Source: Rhodovastum atsumiense
GTDB lineage: Bacteria; Pseudomonadota; Alphaproteobacteria; Acetobacterales; Acetobacteraceae
NCBI RefSeq assembly: GCF_937425535.1
Contig: NZ_OW485601.1
Span: forward strand, 1,700,501 to 1,764,500
Direction: 5' to 3'
Length of the DNA: 64,000 bases
Numbering within the stretch: position 1 is the first letter of the stretch; each line of letters starts with the position of its first letter. Of the stretch, positions 30,705 through 39,766 are shown one piece after another. A program made the position numbers and the translations under genes. The notes beneath the pieces were generated by a model. The model saw only the letters and a program-made list of their open reading frames with translations. It did no database searches and was not told the origin of the DNA.

Positions 30705-31421
30705 TCAGCCGCCGGCCGGCGCCTGCAACAGCGCCAACCCGACGATCGCGGCCGTCTCGGCGCGCAGGATGCGCGGCCCGAGACTGACGGGTTGAACAAA
30801 GGCATGCCGGGCGAGAAGGTCAAGCTCTGCTCCCGTGAAGCCACCTTCCGGACCGACCAGCAACGCAGCCGGGCCGGGGCAGCCATGGATGCGCGGCGCC
30901 GTGCTGCGCTCCACCGCCACCACCAACGCGCGTGTGCCGGGCCAGGACGCCAGCAATGCGGGCAGGCGCACCGGCGCTTCGATGCGCGGCACGCTCAGCC
31001 GCTCGCATTGCGCGGCCGCCTCGGTGGCGATCGCGGCCAGCCGCTCGGTGTTGACGCGGGACGCCACGGTGCGCTCGGTCAGCACCGGCAGCAGGGCGGC
31101 GGCGCCGAGCTCGGTCGCCTTCTCGGCCACGAGATCGATGGCATCGCGCTTCAAGGGCGCGAAGGCGAGCCAGAGATCGGGCTCGGGCGCCTGCGGGCGG
31201 AGTTGCGTTTCAAGGACGACTTCGCAACGATCACGCCGCACCATGGCAATGCGGCCGGCCCATTCGCCGTCGCTGCCGTTGAACAGGCGCACCGGATCGC
31301 CCACGGCACGACGCAGGACGGTGCCGAGATGATGGGCCTGGGCGGGGGTGACGGCGATCGCGGCGCCGGCGGCGAGGGACGCCGGCACGAACAGGCGCGG
31401 CGAGGTGATTGACGCATCCAT
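30705..31421 (-). CDS. rsmE: 16S rRNA m3U1498 methyltransferase RsmE
   Basis: 238 residues from ATG 31421. The N-terminal PUA-like part (SPRLFVPASL, HHLGTVLRRAVGD) is followed by a SPOUT knot with LVGPEGGFTGAELDL and LGPRILRAETAAI, the SAM-binding loops of the family. It methylates U1498 in the small subunit. Divergent from ubiA with only 22 bp between start codons, so the promoters overlap. Confidence 0.95.
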   Translation of the reverse strand: MDASITSPRLFVPASLAAGAAIAVTPAQAHHLGTVLRRAVGDPVRLFNGSDGEWAGRIAMVRRDRCEVVLETQLRPQAPEPDLWLAFAPLKRDAIDLVAEKATELGAAALLPVLTERTVASRVNTERLAAIATEAAAQCERLSVPRIEAPVRLPALLASWPGTRALVVAVERSTAPRIHGCPGPAALLVGPEGGFTGAELDLLARHAFVQPVSLGPRILRAETAAIVGLALLQAPAGG

Positions 31422-31443
31422 GGCACGGGAGAGATTAGCAGGC

Positions 31444-32370
31444 ATGAGCGCAGCGACAGATCCCACCCCTCTGGGGGGGCATACAGATATCGTGACGGGC
31501 GGCTGGATCGGCCGGCTGCCACGCAAGCTGGTTCCCTATGCCCTGCTCGGCCGATTCGACCGGCCGATCGGCATCTGGCTGCTGTTCCTGCCGGGGCTGT
31601 GGTCGATCCTGCTGGCCCAGGCGTCGCCCGGATACAGCGCCTGGCTGATCGTGCTGTTCTTCATCGGCAGCGTGCTGATGCGCGGCGCCGGCTGCGTGGT
31701 CAACGACATGTGGGACCGCGACATGGACCGGCGGGTGACCCGCACGGCGGGACGGCCGCTGGCCAGCAGGGCGCTGAGCATGTTCCAGGCCCTGGTCTTC
31801 CTCGCCGCGCTGTGCACGCCGAGCCTGCTGATCCTGCTGCAGTTGCACCCGACCGCGCAGATCCTGGGGGTGTCGTCGCTGCTGCTGGTGCTGCTCTACC
31901 CGCTGGCCAAGCGGGTGACCTGGTGGCCGCAGATGATGCTGGGCTTCACCTTCGGCTGGGGGGCGCCGATGGGCTACGCCGCCGCCTCGGGGCGGTTGGA
32001 CTGGGCGCCCGTCGCCCTTTACCTCGGCACGATCACCTGGATCCTGGCCTATGACACGATCTACGCCCATCAGGACCGCGAGGACGACGCGCTGATCGGC
32101 GTGCGCTCGACGGCGCGGCTGTGGAACGAACAGACGCGACCCTTCGTGGCGGTCTGCTACGGCATCACGGTGGCGATGCTGGCCCTGGCGGGATGGCTGG
32201 CCGGCCTGTCCTGGGTCTATTTCGTCGCCCTGATCCTGCCGGCGGGGCTGCTGGCCCGGCAGGTGATCCGGGTCGACATCCACGACTCGCCGCTCTGCCT
32301 TGCTTTGTTCAGGTCGAACCGGGAGGTCGGGCTGGCGGTGGCGCTGGCGATCCTGCTCGGGCGGCTGTGA
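31444..32370 (+). CDS. ubiA: 4-hydroxybenzoate polyprenyltransferase
   Basis: 308 residues from ATG 31444. It prenylates 4-hydroxybenzoate in ubiquinone synthesis in the inner membrane. Two Mg2+/diphosphate motifs are present: NDMWDRDMD (residues 87-95) and YDTIYAHQDREDD (near 206). About eight to nine transmembrane helices. Its stop overlaps the GTG of the next gene (GTGA). Confidence 0.95.
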   Translation: MSAATDPTPLGGHTDIVTGGWIGRLPRKLVPYALLGRFDRPIGIWLLFLPGLWSILLAQASPGYSAWLIVLFFIGSVLMRGAGCVVNDMWDRDMDRRVTRTAGRPLASRALSMFQALVFLAALCTPSLLILLQLHPTAQILGVSSLLLVLLYPLAKRVTWWPQMMLGFTFGWGAPMGYAAASGRLDWAPVALYLGTITWILAYDTIYAHQDREDDALIGVRSTARLWNEQTRPFVAVCYGITVAMLALAGWLAGLSWVYFVALILPAGLLARQVIRVDIHDSPLCLALFRSNREVGLAVALAILLGRL

Positions 32371-33035
32371 GGGACGCGGAAGCCTTCGTCCGCGCCCAGA
32401 CGGCGCCGCAGGCAGCGCCGCTGGTGCCCGAGATCACGCTGCAGCTTGCCAGCGAAATCACGCCGATCTGGCAGGCAACGGAAGCATGGCTGGCCGAGAC
32501 CGGCACCGCGCCACCGTTTTGGGCCTTCGCCTGGCCGGGGGCGCAGGCCCTGGCCCGCTTCGTGCTGGATCATCCCGGCGTGGTCGCCGGGCGGCGCGTG
32601 CTGGATTTCGCCGCCGGATGCGGGCTGGCCGCCATCGCCTGCGCCCGCATGGGGGCCGCGCATGTGGAGGCGGCCGAGATCGACCCGATCGCCGCCGCCT
32701 CCATCCGCGTCAATGCGCAGGCGAACGCGGCGGCGGTGACGGCGCTGACCGGGGATCTGGTGGGGACGCCCTGTCGCTGGGACCTGATCCTGTGCGGCGA
32801 CGTCTGCTACGAGGCGCCGATGACCCGGCACATCCTGCCCTGGCTGCGCGGCATGGCCGGCCAGGCCGAGATCTGGGTGGCCGATCCCGGCCGCGCCTAC
32901 CTGCCGCGCGAGGGACTCGACCCGTTCGCGACCTTCGCCGTGCCGACCACCACCGAGCTGGAGGACCGCACGGTGCGCGAGGTCACGCTGTTCCGGCTGC
33001 TCGCCTCGGGGGCTGCTCCGCCGCCCCGGTCCTGA
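32367..33035 (+). CDS. Class I SAM methyltransferase, ETFB lysine methyltransferase-like
   Basis: 222 residues from GTG 32367. Motif I is VLDFAAGCGLAAI; before it, PFWAFAWPGAQALARFVLDHP is the hallmark of the METTL20/ETFBKMT group, and the post-I acidic residue lies in EAAEIDP. Bacterial members methylate lysines in the beta subunit of electron transfer flavoprotein, whose electrons go to ubiquinone; the 4-bp overlap with ubiA fits such a link. Specificity is inferred. Confidence 0.82.
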   Translation: MRDAEAFVRAQTAPQAAPLVPEITLQLASEITPIWQATEAWLAETGTAPPFWAFAWPGAQALARFVLDHPGVVAGRRVLDFAAGCGLAAIACARMGAAHVEAAEIDPIAAASIRVNAQANAAAVTALTGDLVGTPCRWDLILCGDVCYEAPMTRHILPWLRGMAGQAEIWVADPGRAYLPREGLDPFATFAVPTTTELEDRTVREVTLFRLLASGAAPPPRS

Positions 33036-33066
33036 TCCCCCGCCCTGGCACGCCCTGCCCTGGCGC

Positions 33067-33114
33067 TTGACAGGGGGTCCGTGATCAAGCAATTGCAAGT
33101 GACTCTCAATTGCA
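33067..33114 (+). promoter_or_regulatory. Promoter -35 element and Fur-like palindrome ahead of the cupredoxin-FTR1 pair
   Basis: TTGACA at 33067-33072 is a consensus -35. At 33094-33114 lies a 21-bp near-palindrome, TGCAA-N-TGA-N3-TCA-N-TTGCA, with 8 bp in each half matching. It sits where the -10 and start of transcription should be, as a repressor operator would. Its form resembles Fur-family boxes and the downstream genes are iron-uptake genes. Confidence 0.55.
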
Positions 33115-33125
33115 GGGCTTGCGCA

Positions 33126-33512
33126 ATGCGACCCCATCCCGCCTACCTGACGGAGCCCGACCTCCCTCTCTCCCGCACCATCGCGCTGGCCACCGGGCTG
33201 ACCATCACCTTCGGCTGCCGCCCCCCCTGCGTCCCCCCGCCCACCGAACTGCAGGTAACGCTGCGCCGGCACCGTTTCGAACCGGCCGAACTGCACGCCC
33301 CCGCCGACACCCCGATCGTGCTGACCGTGCGCAACGAGGACGCCACCGCGGCGGAATTCGGCAGCGCGGCGCTGAAGCTCGGCGCGGTGGTGGCCGGGCA
33401 GCGGCAGGCGGTGCTGCGCATCCCCGCCCAGGCGAGCGGATGCTACAGCTTCGTCGGCGACTGCGAAGCAGACACCGCGCGGGGCGTGCTGGTGGTCGGG
33501 AACGGGATCTAG
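33126..33512 (+). CDS. Cupredoxin-like domain protein
   Basis: 128 residues from ATG 33126, just after the Fur-like palindrome. A short hydrophobic segment (LSRTIALATGLTITFGC) may be a signal or lipoprotein sequence. The rest matches the cupredoxin domain found beside FTR1 permeases: RHRFEPAELHAP, LTVRNEDATAAEFGSAAL, and ADTARGVLVV. In the relatives I remember, the stretch before DTARG reads DFHP; here it is GDCEA, so the usual His is replaced. Role inferred: periplasmic partner for iron uptake. FTR1 follows after 3 bp. Confidence 0.78.
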   Translation: MRPHPAYLTEPDLPLSRTIALATGLTITFGCRPPCVPPPTELQVTLRRHRFEPAELHAPADTPIVLTVRNEDATAAEFGSAALKLGAVVAGQRQAVLRIPAQASGCYSFVGDCEADTARGVLVVGNGI

Positions 33513-33515
33513 GCC

Positions 33516-34340
33516 GTGCTTGCAACCCTCATCATCGTCTTCCGCGAGGTCGTCGAGGCCGGTCTGATCGTCGGCATCGTGCTGGCGGCGACCGAAGGCA
33601 TGCCCGGGCGCGGCCTGCGTATCGCCGGCGGCATCGCCGCGGGCGTGGCCGGGGCCTGCCTGGTGGCGGCCTTCGCCGGCGCCATCACCGATGCCTTCGC
33701 CGGCAGCGGCCAGGAATTGCTGAACGCCGCCATCCTCGGCATCGCCGCGGTGATGCTGGGCTGGCACACACTCTGGATGGCGCGGCACGGGCGCGCCATG
33801 GCCGCCGAGCTGCGCGGCGTGGGCCAGGAGATCGTCGCCGGCCGCCGCACCCCCACTGCCCTGGTCGTGGTGGTGGCGATGGCGGTGCTGCGCGAAGGCG
33901 CGGAAGTGGTGCTGTTCCTCTACGGCATCGCCGCCACCGGCGGCACCGGCGCGGCCGGCATGTTCGCCGGCGGGCTCGCCGGGCTGGCGCTCGGGGCCGG
34001 GCTGTCGGTGCTGGCCTGGGCCGGCATGGTCAGGCTGCCCGCGCGCGCCCTGTTCGCGGCGACGGGCTGGCTGATCACCCTGCTCGCCGCCGGCCTCGCC
34101 GCCCAGGCGGCGGCGCTGCTGCAGCAGGCCGGCGTGGTGGAGGCGCTGGATGCGACGCTCTGGGACAGTTCGGCCCTGCTGTCGGATGCCTCGCTGCCGG
34201 GCCGGGTGCTGCATACCCTGATCGGCTACACCGACCGCCCCACTGGCTTGCAGGTCCTGGTCTATGCGACGACACTCTTCGTGCTGCTGCTGGGGGCGCG
34301 GTTGACGGAAGTCAAGGCGCCGCGCCCGGCCCGCTCCTAA
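33516..34340 (+). CDS. FTR1-family high-affinity iron permease
   Basis: 274 residues from GTG 33516. Both REXXE iron-binding motifs are present: Arg10-Glu14 (REVVE) and Arg126-Glu130 (REGAE), each in a membrane helix; about seven helices in total. It would move iron across the inner membrane, in concert with the adjacent cupredoxin protein. No EfeB-type peroxidase or EfeO M75 domain is next to it, so the system is a reduced, two-gene form. Confidence 0.9.
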   Translation: MLATLIIVFREVVEAGLIVGIVLAATEGMPGRGLRIAGGIAAGVAGACLVAAFAGAITDAFAGSGQELLNAAILGIAAVMLGWHTLWMARHGRAMAAELRGVGQEIVAGRRTPTALVVVVAMAVLREGAEVVLFLYGIAATGGTGAAGMFAGGLAGLALGAGLSVLAWAGMVRLPARALFAATGWLITLLAAGLAAQAAALLQQAGVVEALDATLWDSSALLSDASLPGRVLHTLIGYTDRPTGLQVLVYATTLFVLLLGARLTEVKAPRPARS

Positions 34341-34422
34341 TCCCTCGGGCCACGTTGCGAAGAGGCACGGGGCGAGGAGGCGCGGGCGGCGGTCAGCGCA
34401 GGGCTTCCTCCGAGGTGCGGCA

Positions 34423-35952
34423 ATGGTGGAAGAACGCTTCGACGCGGTCGTCATCGGCTCCGGGCTCGGCGGGCTCACTGCTGCGGCGCTGGTCGCGCGG
34501 GCCGGCAGGCGGGTCCTGGTGCTGGAGCGCAACCCCGGCATCGGCGGCGCCGCCACCGTCTATCGCCACGGCGCGCTGACCATCGAGGCCTCGCTGCACG
34601 CCCTCGACGGGCTGGATCCCCAGGACCCGAAGACGCCGCTGTTCGCCGCGCTGGGGCTGGATCACGGCCTGGACTATGTCGAACCGGCGGAATTGTACGA
34701 GGTGCGCGGCGGGCCGGTGGGCGCGCCGTTCACCCTGCCGGCCGGCCCGGAGGCGGCGCTTTCCGCCTGCATCGCCCGTTTCCCCCGCCACGAGAACGCG
34801 CTGCGCCGCTACATCGACGCGGTGCTGGCGGTGCGCAGCGGGGCCACTGTGCTGACCGCGCACATGGACGAGCCGGGCTGGTGGCTGCGCCACCTGCCGG
34901 AGGCGGCGACCCGGCTCTGGCCGCTGATCCGCCACGCACGGGCGACCGTGGGCGACGTGCTGCGCGGCCTGTTCGGGGCGGACGAGGCGGTGAAATGCGC
35001 GCTCGCCGCCGCCCTGCCCTACTACCATGACGACCCGGAACGCATGCTGTTCCTGGCCTATGCCGTGGCACAGGGCTCGTTCCTGGCCGGCGGCGGGCAT
35101 TACCTGCGCGGCGGGTCACGCACCCTCTCGGCACAATTGGCCGCCCGGGTAGAGGAAGCGGGCGGGCGCATCGAAACCGACCGCGAGGCCTTCCACCTGG
35201 TGGTGGACCGCCAGCGCATCGCCGGGGTCGCGCATCGCCGCCGCGGCGGCAACGACGTGCGCAAGGCACTGGCGCCGGTGGTGTTCGGCAACGCCGCCCC
35301 GGCCGTGCTGGCCGGGATGCTGCCGGAAGCCTGGCAGGGGCCCTTCGCCGCGCCGTACGCCCGCCGGCCGATATCGGTCTCGTTGTGGACGGTGGCGCTG
35401 GGCCTGTCGGAGCCGGCGGCGCGGTTCGGCCTGCGCGCCTACGAAACCATCCTGCTGCCCTCCTGGATGACGACGCTCGCCGACTACCGGCAGGCGACCG
35501 CCGTGCTGGCCGACCCGGACGGCGACCGCCTGCCGCCGATGATCCTGGCCGATTACGGGCGCATCGACAGCGGGCTGAACGAGGGGCCGCCGCATCTGGT
35601 CACGCTGTGCGGCATGGACCGGCTGGCGAACTGGGACGGGCTGGACGAGGCGACCGCGCGTCGCCGGCGGGAGAGCTGGATGGATCGCCTGGTCGCCGCC
35701 CTGGACGCCGAATTTCCCGGGCTCGCGAGGGCGGTGACGCAGCGGGAGATGGCCACCGCGACGACCATGCAGGCCTACCTGAACACGCCGGGCGGCGCGG
35801 TCTACGGCTTCGCGCCGGAGACGCTGCTGCGCTCCCCGGCGACGGCGGTGCCGGGACTCTACCTGGCCTCCGCCTGGGCGGCAGGCGGCGGCTATACCGG
35901 CGCGATGCTGGGCGGGGCGATGGCGGCGAGGCTGGCGCTGCGCGGCGGGTGA
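34423..35952 (+). CDS. CrtI/retinol-saturase-like FAD-dependent oxidoreductase
   Basis: 509 residues from ATG 34423. FAD-binding Rossmann start VVIGSGLGGLTAAALVARAG with ERNPGIGGAA following; the C-terminus has the matching GLYLASAWAAGGGYTGAMLGG cofactor segment. The family covers phytoene desaturases, carotene isomerases and all-trans-retinol 13,14-reductases; no carotenoid genes are nearby, so the substrate is open. It stands alone between FTR1 and tlyA. Confidence 0.85.
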   Translation: MVEERFDAVVIGSGLGGLTAAALVARAGRRVLVLERNPGIGGAATVYRHGALTIEASLHALDGLDPQDPKTPLFAALGLDHGLDYVEPAELYEVRGGPVGAPFTLPAGPEAALSACIARFPRHENALRRYIDAVLAVRSGATVLTAHMDEPGWWLRHLPEAATRLWPLIRHARATVGDVLRGLFGADEAVKCALAAALPYYHDDPERMLFLAYAVAQGSFLAGGGHYLRGGSRTLSAQLAARVEEAGGRIETDREAFHLVVDRQRIAGVAHRRRGGNDVRKALAPVVFGNAAPAVLAGMLPEAWQGPFAAPYARRPISVSLWTVALGLSEPAARFGLRAYETILLPSWMTTLADYRQATAVLADPDGDRLPPMILADYGRIDSGLNEGPPHLVTLCGMDRLANWDGLDEATARRRRESWMDRLVAALDAEFPGLARAVTQREMATATTMQAYLNTPGGAVYGFAPETLLRSPATAVPGLYLASAWAAGGGYTGAMLGGAMAARLALRGG

Positions 35953-36000
35953 GGGTTCGCGGGCTTCTCCGCGCTGTAGGACGGGTGTAAGCGCCTGTGC

Positions 36001-36789
36001 GTGAAACAGCGCGCCGACCAACTCCTCGTGGACCGCGGACTCGCGGAGTCCCGCAGCCGGGCCCAGGCCCTGATCCTGGCGGGAAAAGTGTTCTCGGGTG
36101 AGCGACGGATCGAAAAGCCCGGCCAGCCGCTCGCGGAGGACCTGCCGCTGGAGGTGCGCGGCCAGGACCATCCCTGGGTGTCCCGCGGCGGGCTGAAGCT
36201 CGCCCGCGCGCTCGATGCCTTCGCGCTCGACCCGACGGGACGGACGGCGCTGGACGTGGGCGCCTCGACCGGCGGCTTCACCGATGTGCTGCTGGCGCAC
36301 GGGGCGGCACGGGTGCATGCGGTGGATGTGGGGCATGGGCAGCTCGCCTGGAAGCTGCGCACCGACCCGCGGGTGGTGGTGCACGAGAAGACCAATGCCC
36401 GCACCCTGACCCGGGATGCCATCCCCGACCCGATCGGCGTGCTGACCTGCGATGCCAGCTTCATCGGCCTCGCCACCGTGCTGCCGGCGCCCTTGGCGCT
36501 GTGCGCGCCGGGGGCCTGGGCCGTGGCGCTGATCAAGCCGCAGTTCGAGGCGGGGCCGGCCCTGGTCGGCAAGGGCGGCGTGGTGCGTGACCCGGCCGTG
36601 CACGCAGCCGTCTGCGACCGGGTGCGCGCATGGTGGGAAGCCTTGCCGGGCTGGCAGGTGCTTGGCATCACCGAAAGCCCGATCACCGGGCCGGAGGGCA
36701 ACCGCGAATTCCTGATCGCCGCGCGCCGGCCGGTCCCGGAGCCGGGGGCCGGAAACGACGATGCCCGGGACCAGCCCGGGCATCCGTAA
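36001..36789 (+). CDS. tlyA: TlyA-family S4-domain rRNA methyltransferase
   Basis: 262 residues from GTG 36001. An N-terminal S4 RNA-binding domain (KQRADQLLVDRGLAESRSRAQ) joins an FtsJ-like fold with DVGASTGGFTDVLL as SAM motif and LIKPQFEAG near the end. Homologues 2'-O-methylate 16S and/or 23S rRNA; many are annotated haemolysin A. In many alphaproteobacteria tlyA follows dxs, but here it is 9 kb away. Confidence 0.92.
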   Translation: MKQRADQLLVDRGLAESRSRAQALILAGKVFSGERRIEKPGQPLAEDLPLEVRGQDHPWVSRGGLKLARALDAFALDPTGRTALDVGASTGGFTDVLLAHGAARVHAVDVGHGQLAWKLRTDPRVVVHEKTNARTLTRDAIPDPIGVLTCDASFIGLATVLPAPLALCAPGAWAVALIKPQFEAGPALVGKGGVVRDPAVHAAVCDRVRAWWEALPGWQVLGITESPITGPEGNREFLIAARRPVPEPGAGNDDARDQPGHP

Positions 36790-36838
36790 TCGAGGTCTCC
36801 TGGCAGGTGGCGAAAAATGCCACTCCTGCCGGCCGTTG

Positions 36839-36991
36839 CTATTCCGGTGTCGGCGCCACGGTCGCAGTCGTCTGTTGCTCCGACAGCTCCGCCAACAACG
36901 ACCAGACCCGCGCGGCCTGCATCGGCACATCCGGGTCGTTCAGCAACTGGTCGAGTTCGGTAAGCTTTCGAGCGTAATCAGCCTCTGTCAT
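36839..36991 (-). CDS. Small protein of unknown function
   Basis: 50 residues from ATG 36991 (MTEADYARKLTELDQLLND). The frame extends 56 codons upstream, but that part is Cys/Arg-rich and lacks protein character, while MTEADYARKL follows a purine-rich GCAGGGGCGAG. The chain is an amphipathic helix with conserved-looking phrases DPDVPMQAARVWSLLAEL. It ends convergently with tlyA. Confidence 0.6.
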   Translation of the reverse strand: MTEADYARKLTELDQLLNDPDVPMQAARVWSLLAELSEQQTTATVAPTPE

Positions 36992-37201
36992 CTGCTCGCC
37001 CCTGCAATCGTCGCATCTGGAAGAAATCTGACCAGAAACGTCGCCAGCACATGATAGTCGCAAACCGGACCCCAGCACGAACTGTTCCCAGGCCGCCAGC
37101 AAAATATCACAAAAAGATGACATTTCGTCCCCCCGTCGCAGCGGAACCATCCGCCGCACCGGGTGAACCGAAATGCCAGATCAATGGGTTACGCCACGGC
37201 G

Positions 37202-37232
37202 CGACGCGCTGACCCGACCCATCGGCGCGTCG
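37202..37232 (-). terminator. Hairpin after the 398-residue orphan
   Basis: CGACGCGC (37202-37209) and GCGCGTCG (37225-37232) pair perfectly with a 15-nt loop, six bases beyond the orphan's stop on the minus strand. Confidence 0.5.
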
Positions 37233-37238
37233 ATGACG

Positions 37239-38435
37239 TCAGAGCGATGACATCACCGCCGGCGCCAGGGCCGGCGCCTTCGCCGCCGGATGGCCGGGAT
37301 TGCGGAAACGCAGCTCTCCGTCCGGCTCGCCATCCGTCGCGCCGAACAGCTCCTGGCGGGACGCACAGGTGACCGCCACCACCGAACGGGCTTCGGGCAG
37401 GGTCAGGAATTGCCGCGCCTCGCCTTCCAGCTCCAGCTTCTCGCGCAGGTGGCGCCATTCCATGCGGTCGGTGTCCTCGATGAACATGGCGAGGATCCCC
37501 GGGCGGGTGCCGCTGAAGCGCGCAGGGGCGATGGCAGCCATGCGCCGGCGTATCGCCACGGCCACATCGTTCTCCTGCGCCGACCGGGCGGCCAGGACGA
37601 ACACCCCGCCCCCGGCGGCGGTGACCGCCAGATGCGCCTCGTGCCCGAATTCCCGCCGCAGCGACGACATCAGGCCCAGCTCGTCAGCCTGGGCGGCGGC
37701 GAGCATGAGCGGATCCAGCCGCAGCACCGCCGCCTCGTCATGATCGGCCCGGCGACTGGCCGCCAGCATGGCGCGGATGCGCTGGTGCAGGACCGCGAGC
37801 TGGTCCTGGTCGGTGACATCGGTGCGCAATCCCTGCGGCAGGGTCAGCTTGAGCAGGTACCGCCCCGGATGCGCGGCAAGCCAGGTCTGCAGATCGGGAT
37901 CGATGCGGTCCATCAACCGCACCCAGGCCCCGCGATGCACGCCATGGCCATCCTCGGCCGAGACCACGTCACAGACGATTTCGGCCTCGGTGCAGCCCCG
38001 TGCGAGCAGCAGATCGAACGGCGCCGCCTCGGCGAAGCCGGCGAAGACGACGTCGAAGCCACGGGCGCGTTGCATTGCCGCGGTGCGCAGCAGATGGAAC
38101 AGCGGCACCAGCGTATGCGCGCCGGTCAGCGCCTGCTGCAGGGCCACCCGCAGACGGGCACGGCCGTCAGGGGGGAGGTCCTGGTGCAACGCCACCGCAT
38201 CGGCCGCCAGCACCGCCAGCCGCCGCTCGGCCTCGGTCGGGGGACGGGTGGACGGACGCCGTTGCCGCTCGATCGCCGCCTCGATGGCATGGCGCTGCAA
38301 CAGCGCCTGGCCGAGTCGCGGGCCACCGGAAGCCTCGCGCCCGAGAGTAGCAAGGCGATCACGCCACAGCCGGCCACCGACGATGTCAACGAAGGCATCG
38401 AGAGAGGCGACGGTGGAACTGCCAGAGGTTGCCAT
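37239..38435 (-). CDS. Conserved-looking protein of unknown function (398 residues)
   Basis: From ATG 38435. Soluble, no signal or membrane segment. It is helical at the N-terminus (residues 1-140), then has a tight block [65 protein letters not shown]. The spacing of acidic residues around [12 protein letters not shown] is loosely like a nuclease core but not enough to assign one. It has its own promoter region with two hairpins in the leader. Confidence 0.75.
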   Translation of the reverse strand: MATSGSSTVASLDAFVDIVGGRLWRDRLATLGREASGGPRLGQALLQRHAIEAAIERQRRPSTRPPTEAERRLAVLAADAVALHQDLPPDGRARLRVALQQALTGAHTLVPLFHLLRTAAMQRARGFDVVFAGFAEAAPFDLLLARGCTEAEIVCDVVSAEDGHGVHRGAWVRLMDRIDPDLQTWLAAHPGRYLLKLTLPQGLRTDVTDQDQLAVLHQRIRAMLAASRRADHDEAAVLRLDPLMLAAAQADELGLMSSLRREFGHEAHLAVTAAGGGVFVLAARSAQENDVAVAIRRRMAAIAPARFSGTRPGILAMFIEDTDRMEWRHLREKLELEGEARQFLTLPEARSVVAVTCASRQELFGATDGEPDGELRFRNPGHPAAKAPALAPAVMSSL

Positions 38436-38493
38436 CTTGCCGACCTCATTCCCCTGGGCGACGTGGATCGTCGCCCCTTCTGATCATATCGCT

Positions 38494-38594
38494 ACCAGTC
38501 CGGTTCAGACCGGACTGGTGTGGTACGGTATTTTTCCGTATCAGAGGATTGCCGGCCTATACGCAATTATACCTAGGACATATCGGAATGTCGT
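38494..38594 (-). promoter_or_regulatory. Promoter and double-hairpin leader of the 398-residue orphan
   Basis: On the minus strand, ACGACA (38594-38589), 17 bp, then a perfect TATAAT (38571-38566), in an AT-rich patch. The predicted leader (about 38560 to 38436) contains a small stem TACGG/CCGTA around a T-rich loop (38524-38540) and a perfect 10-bp stem ACCAGTCCGG/CCGGACTGGT with a 6-nt loop (38494-38519). The larger stem could instead serve as the aroC terminator. Confidence 0.5.
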
Positions 38595-38623
38595 CGTCGC
38601 GGGCCGGCGCAGCCCGCCCCGGG

Positions 38624-39727
38624 TCAGTTGCGCGGCAGGCGCAGCGTGTCCGGAGCGTCGGGATTCTGCGCGCGATGGCGCAGCAGATGGTCGGCCAGCA
38701 CGCAGGCGATCATGGCCTCGCCCACCGGCACGGCGCGGATGCCGACACAGGGATCATGCCGGCCCCGCGTCGCCACCTCGACCGCCTTGCCGTGCCGATC
38801 GACCGAGGCGCGCGGCGTCAGGATCGAGCTGGTCGGCTTGACCGCGAACCGCGCCACCACCGGCTGACCGGTGGAAATGCCGCCGAGGATGCCGCCGGCA
38901 TGATTGGCGCGGAAGCTGACCAGGCCATCGGCGATGTCCATCTCGTCGGCATTGGCCTCGCCCGTCAGGGCCGCCGCGGCGAAGCCATCGCCGATCTCGA
39001 CGCCCTTCACCGCATTGATGCCCATCAGCGCGGCGGCAAGGTCGGCATCGAGCTTGCCGTAGATCGGGGCGCCGAGGCCGGGCGGCACGCCGTCGGCCAC
39101 CACCTCGATCACCGCCCCGCAGGAGGACCCGGCCTTACGTATGTCCGAAAGGTATTCTTCCCATTGGGCCGCGGCGACCGGATCGGGACAGAAGAACGGG
39201 TTTCCTTCCACCGCGTTCCAGTCCCAGCGGCCACGGTCGATGCCGTGCGGGCCCATCTGCACCAGCGCGCCGCGGATGCGAACGCCTTCGCCCAGCACGC
39301 GCCGGGCAACGGCGCCGGCGGCCACCCGCATCGCCGTCTCGCGCGCCGAACTGCGCCCGCCGCCGCGATAATCGCGGATGCCGTACTTGATCTCGTAGGC
39401 CAGGTCGGCATGACCCGGCCGGAAACGGTCGGCGATGTCGCCGTAATCCTTCGACCGCTGGTCCACGTTCTCGATCTGCAGCGCGATCGGGGTGCCGGTG
39501 GTGCGGCCCTCGAACACGCCGGAGAGAATGCGAACCTGGTCGGGCTCCTGCCGCTGGGTGGTGAAGCGCGACTGGCCGGGGCGGCGACGGTCCAGCCAGG
39601 GCTGGATGTCGGCCTCCGACAAGGGCAGGCGCGGCGGGCAGCCATCGACCACGCAGCCGATCGCCGGCCCATGGCTCTCGCCCCAGGTGGTGACGCGGAA
39701 CAGATGGCCGAAGCTGTTGTGCGACAT
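38624..39727 (-). CDS. aroC: Chorismate synthase
   Basis: 367 residues from ATG 39727. Last step of the shikimate pathway: EPSP to chorismate with reduced FMN. Signatures: [18 protein letters not shown] at the start, [15 protein letters not shown], and [16 protein letters not shown] near the end. It is 39 bp downstream of fabI on the same strand. Confidence 0.97.
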   Translation of the reverse strand: MSHNSFGHLFRVTTWGESHGPAIGCVVDGCPPRLPLSEADIQPWLDRRRPGQSRFTTQRQEPDQVRILSGVFEGRTTGTPIALQIENVDQRSKDYGDIADRFRPGHADLAYEIKYGIRDYRGGGRSSARETAMRVAAGAVARRVLGEGVRIRGALVQMGPHGIDRGRWDWNAVEGNPFFCPDPVAAAQWEEYLSDIRKAGSSCGAVIEVVADGVPPGLGAPIYGKLDADLAAALMGINAVKGVEIGDGFAAAALTGEANADEMDIADGLVSFRANHAGGILGGISTGQPVVARFAVKPTSSILTPRASVDRHGKAVEVATRGRHDPCVGIRAVPVGEAMIACVLADHLLRHRAQNPDAPDTLRLPRN

Positions 39728-39766
39728 CGCGTCTGCCCCGCCCCGCCGCGGCGCTCCCTTTTGCGA

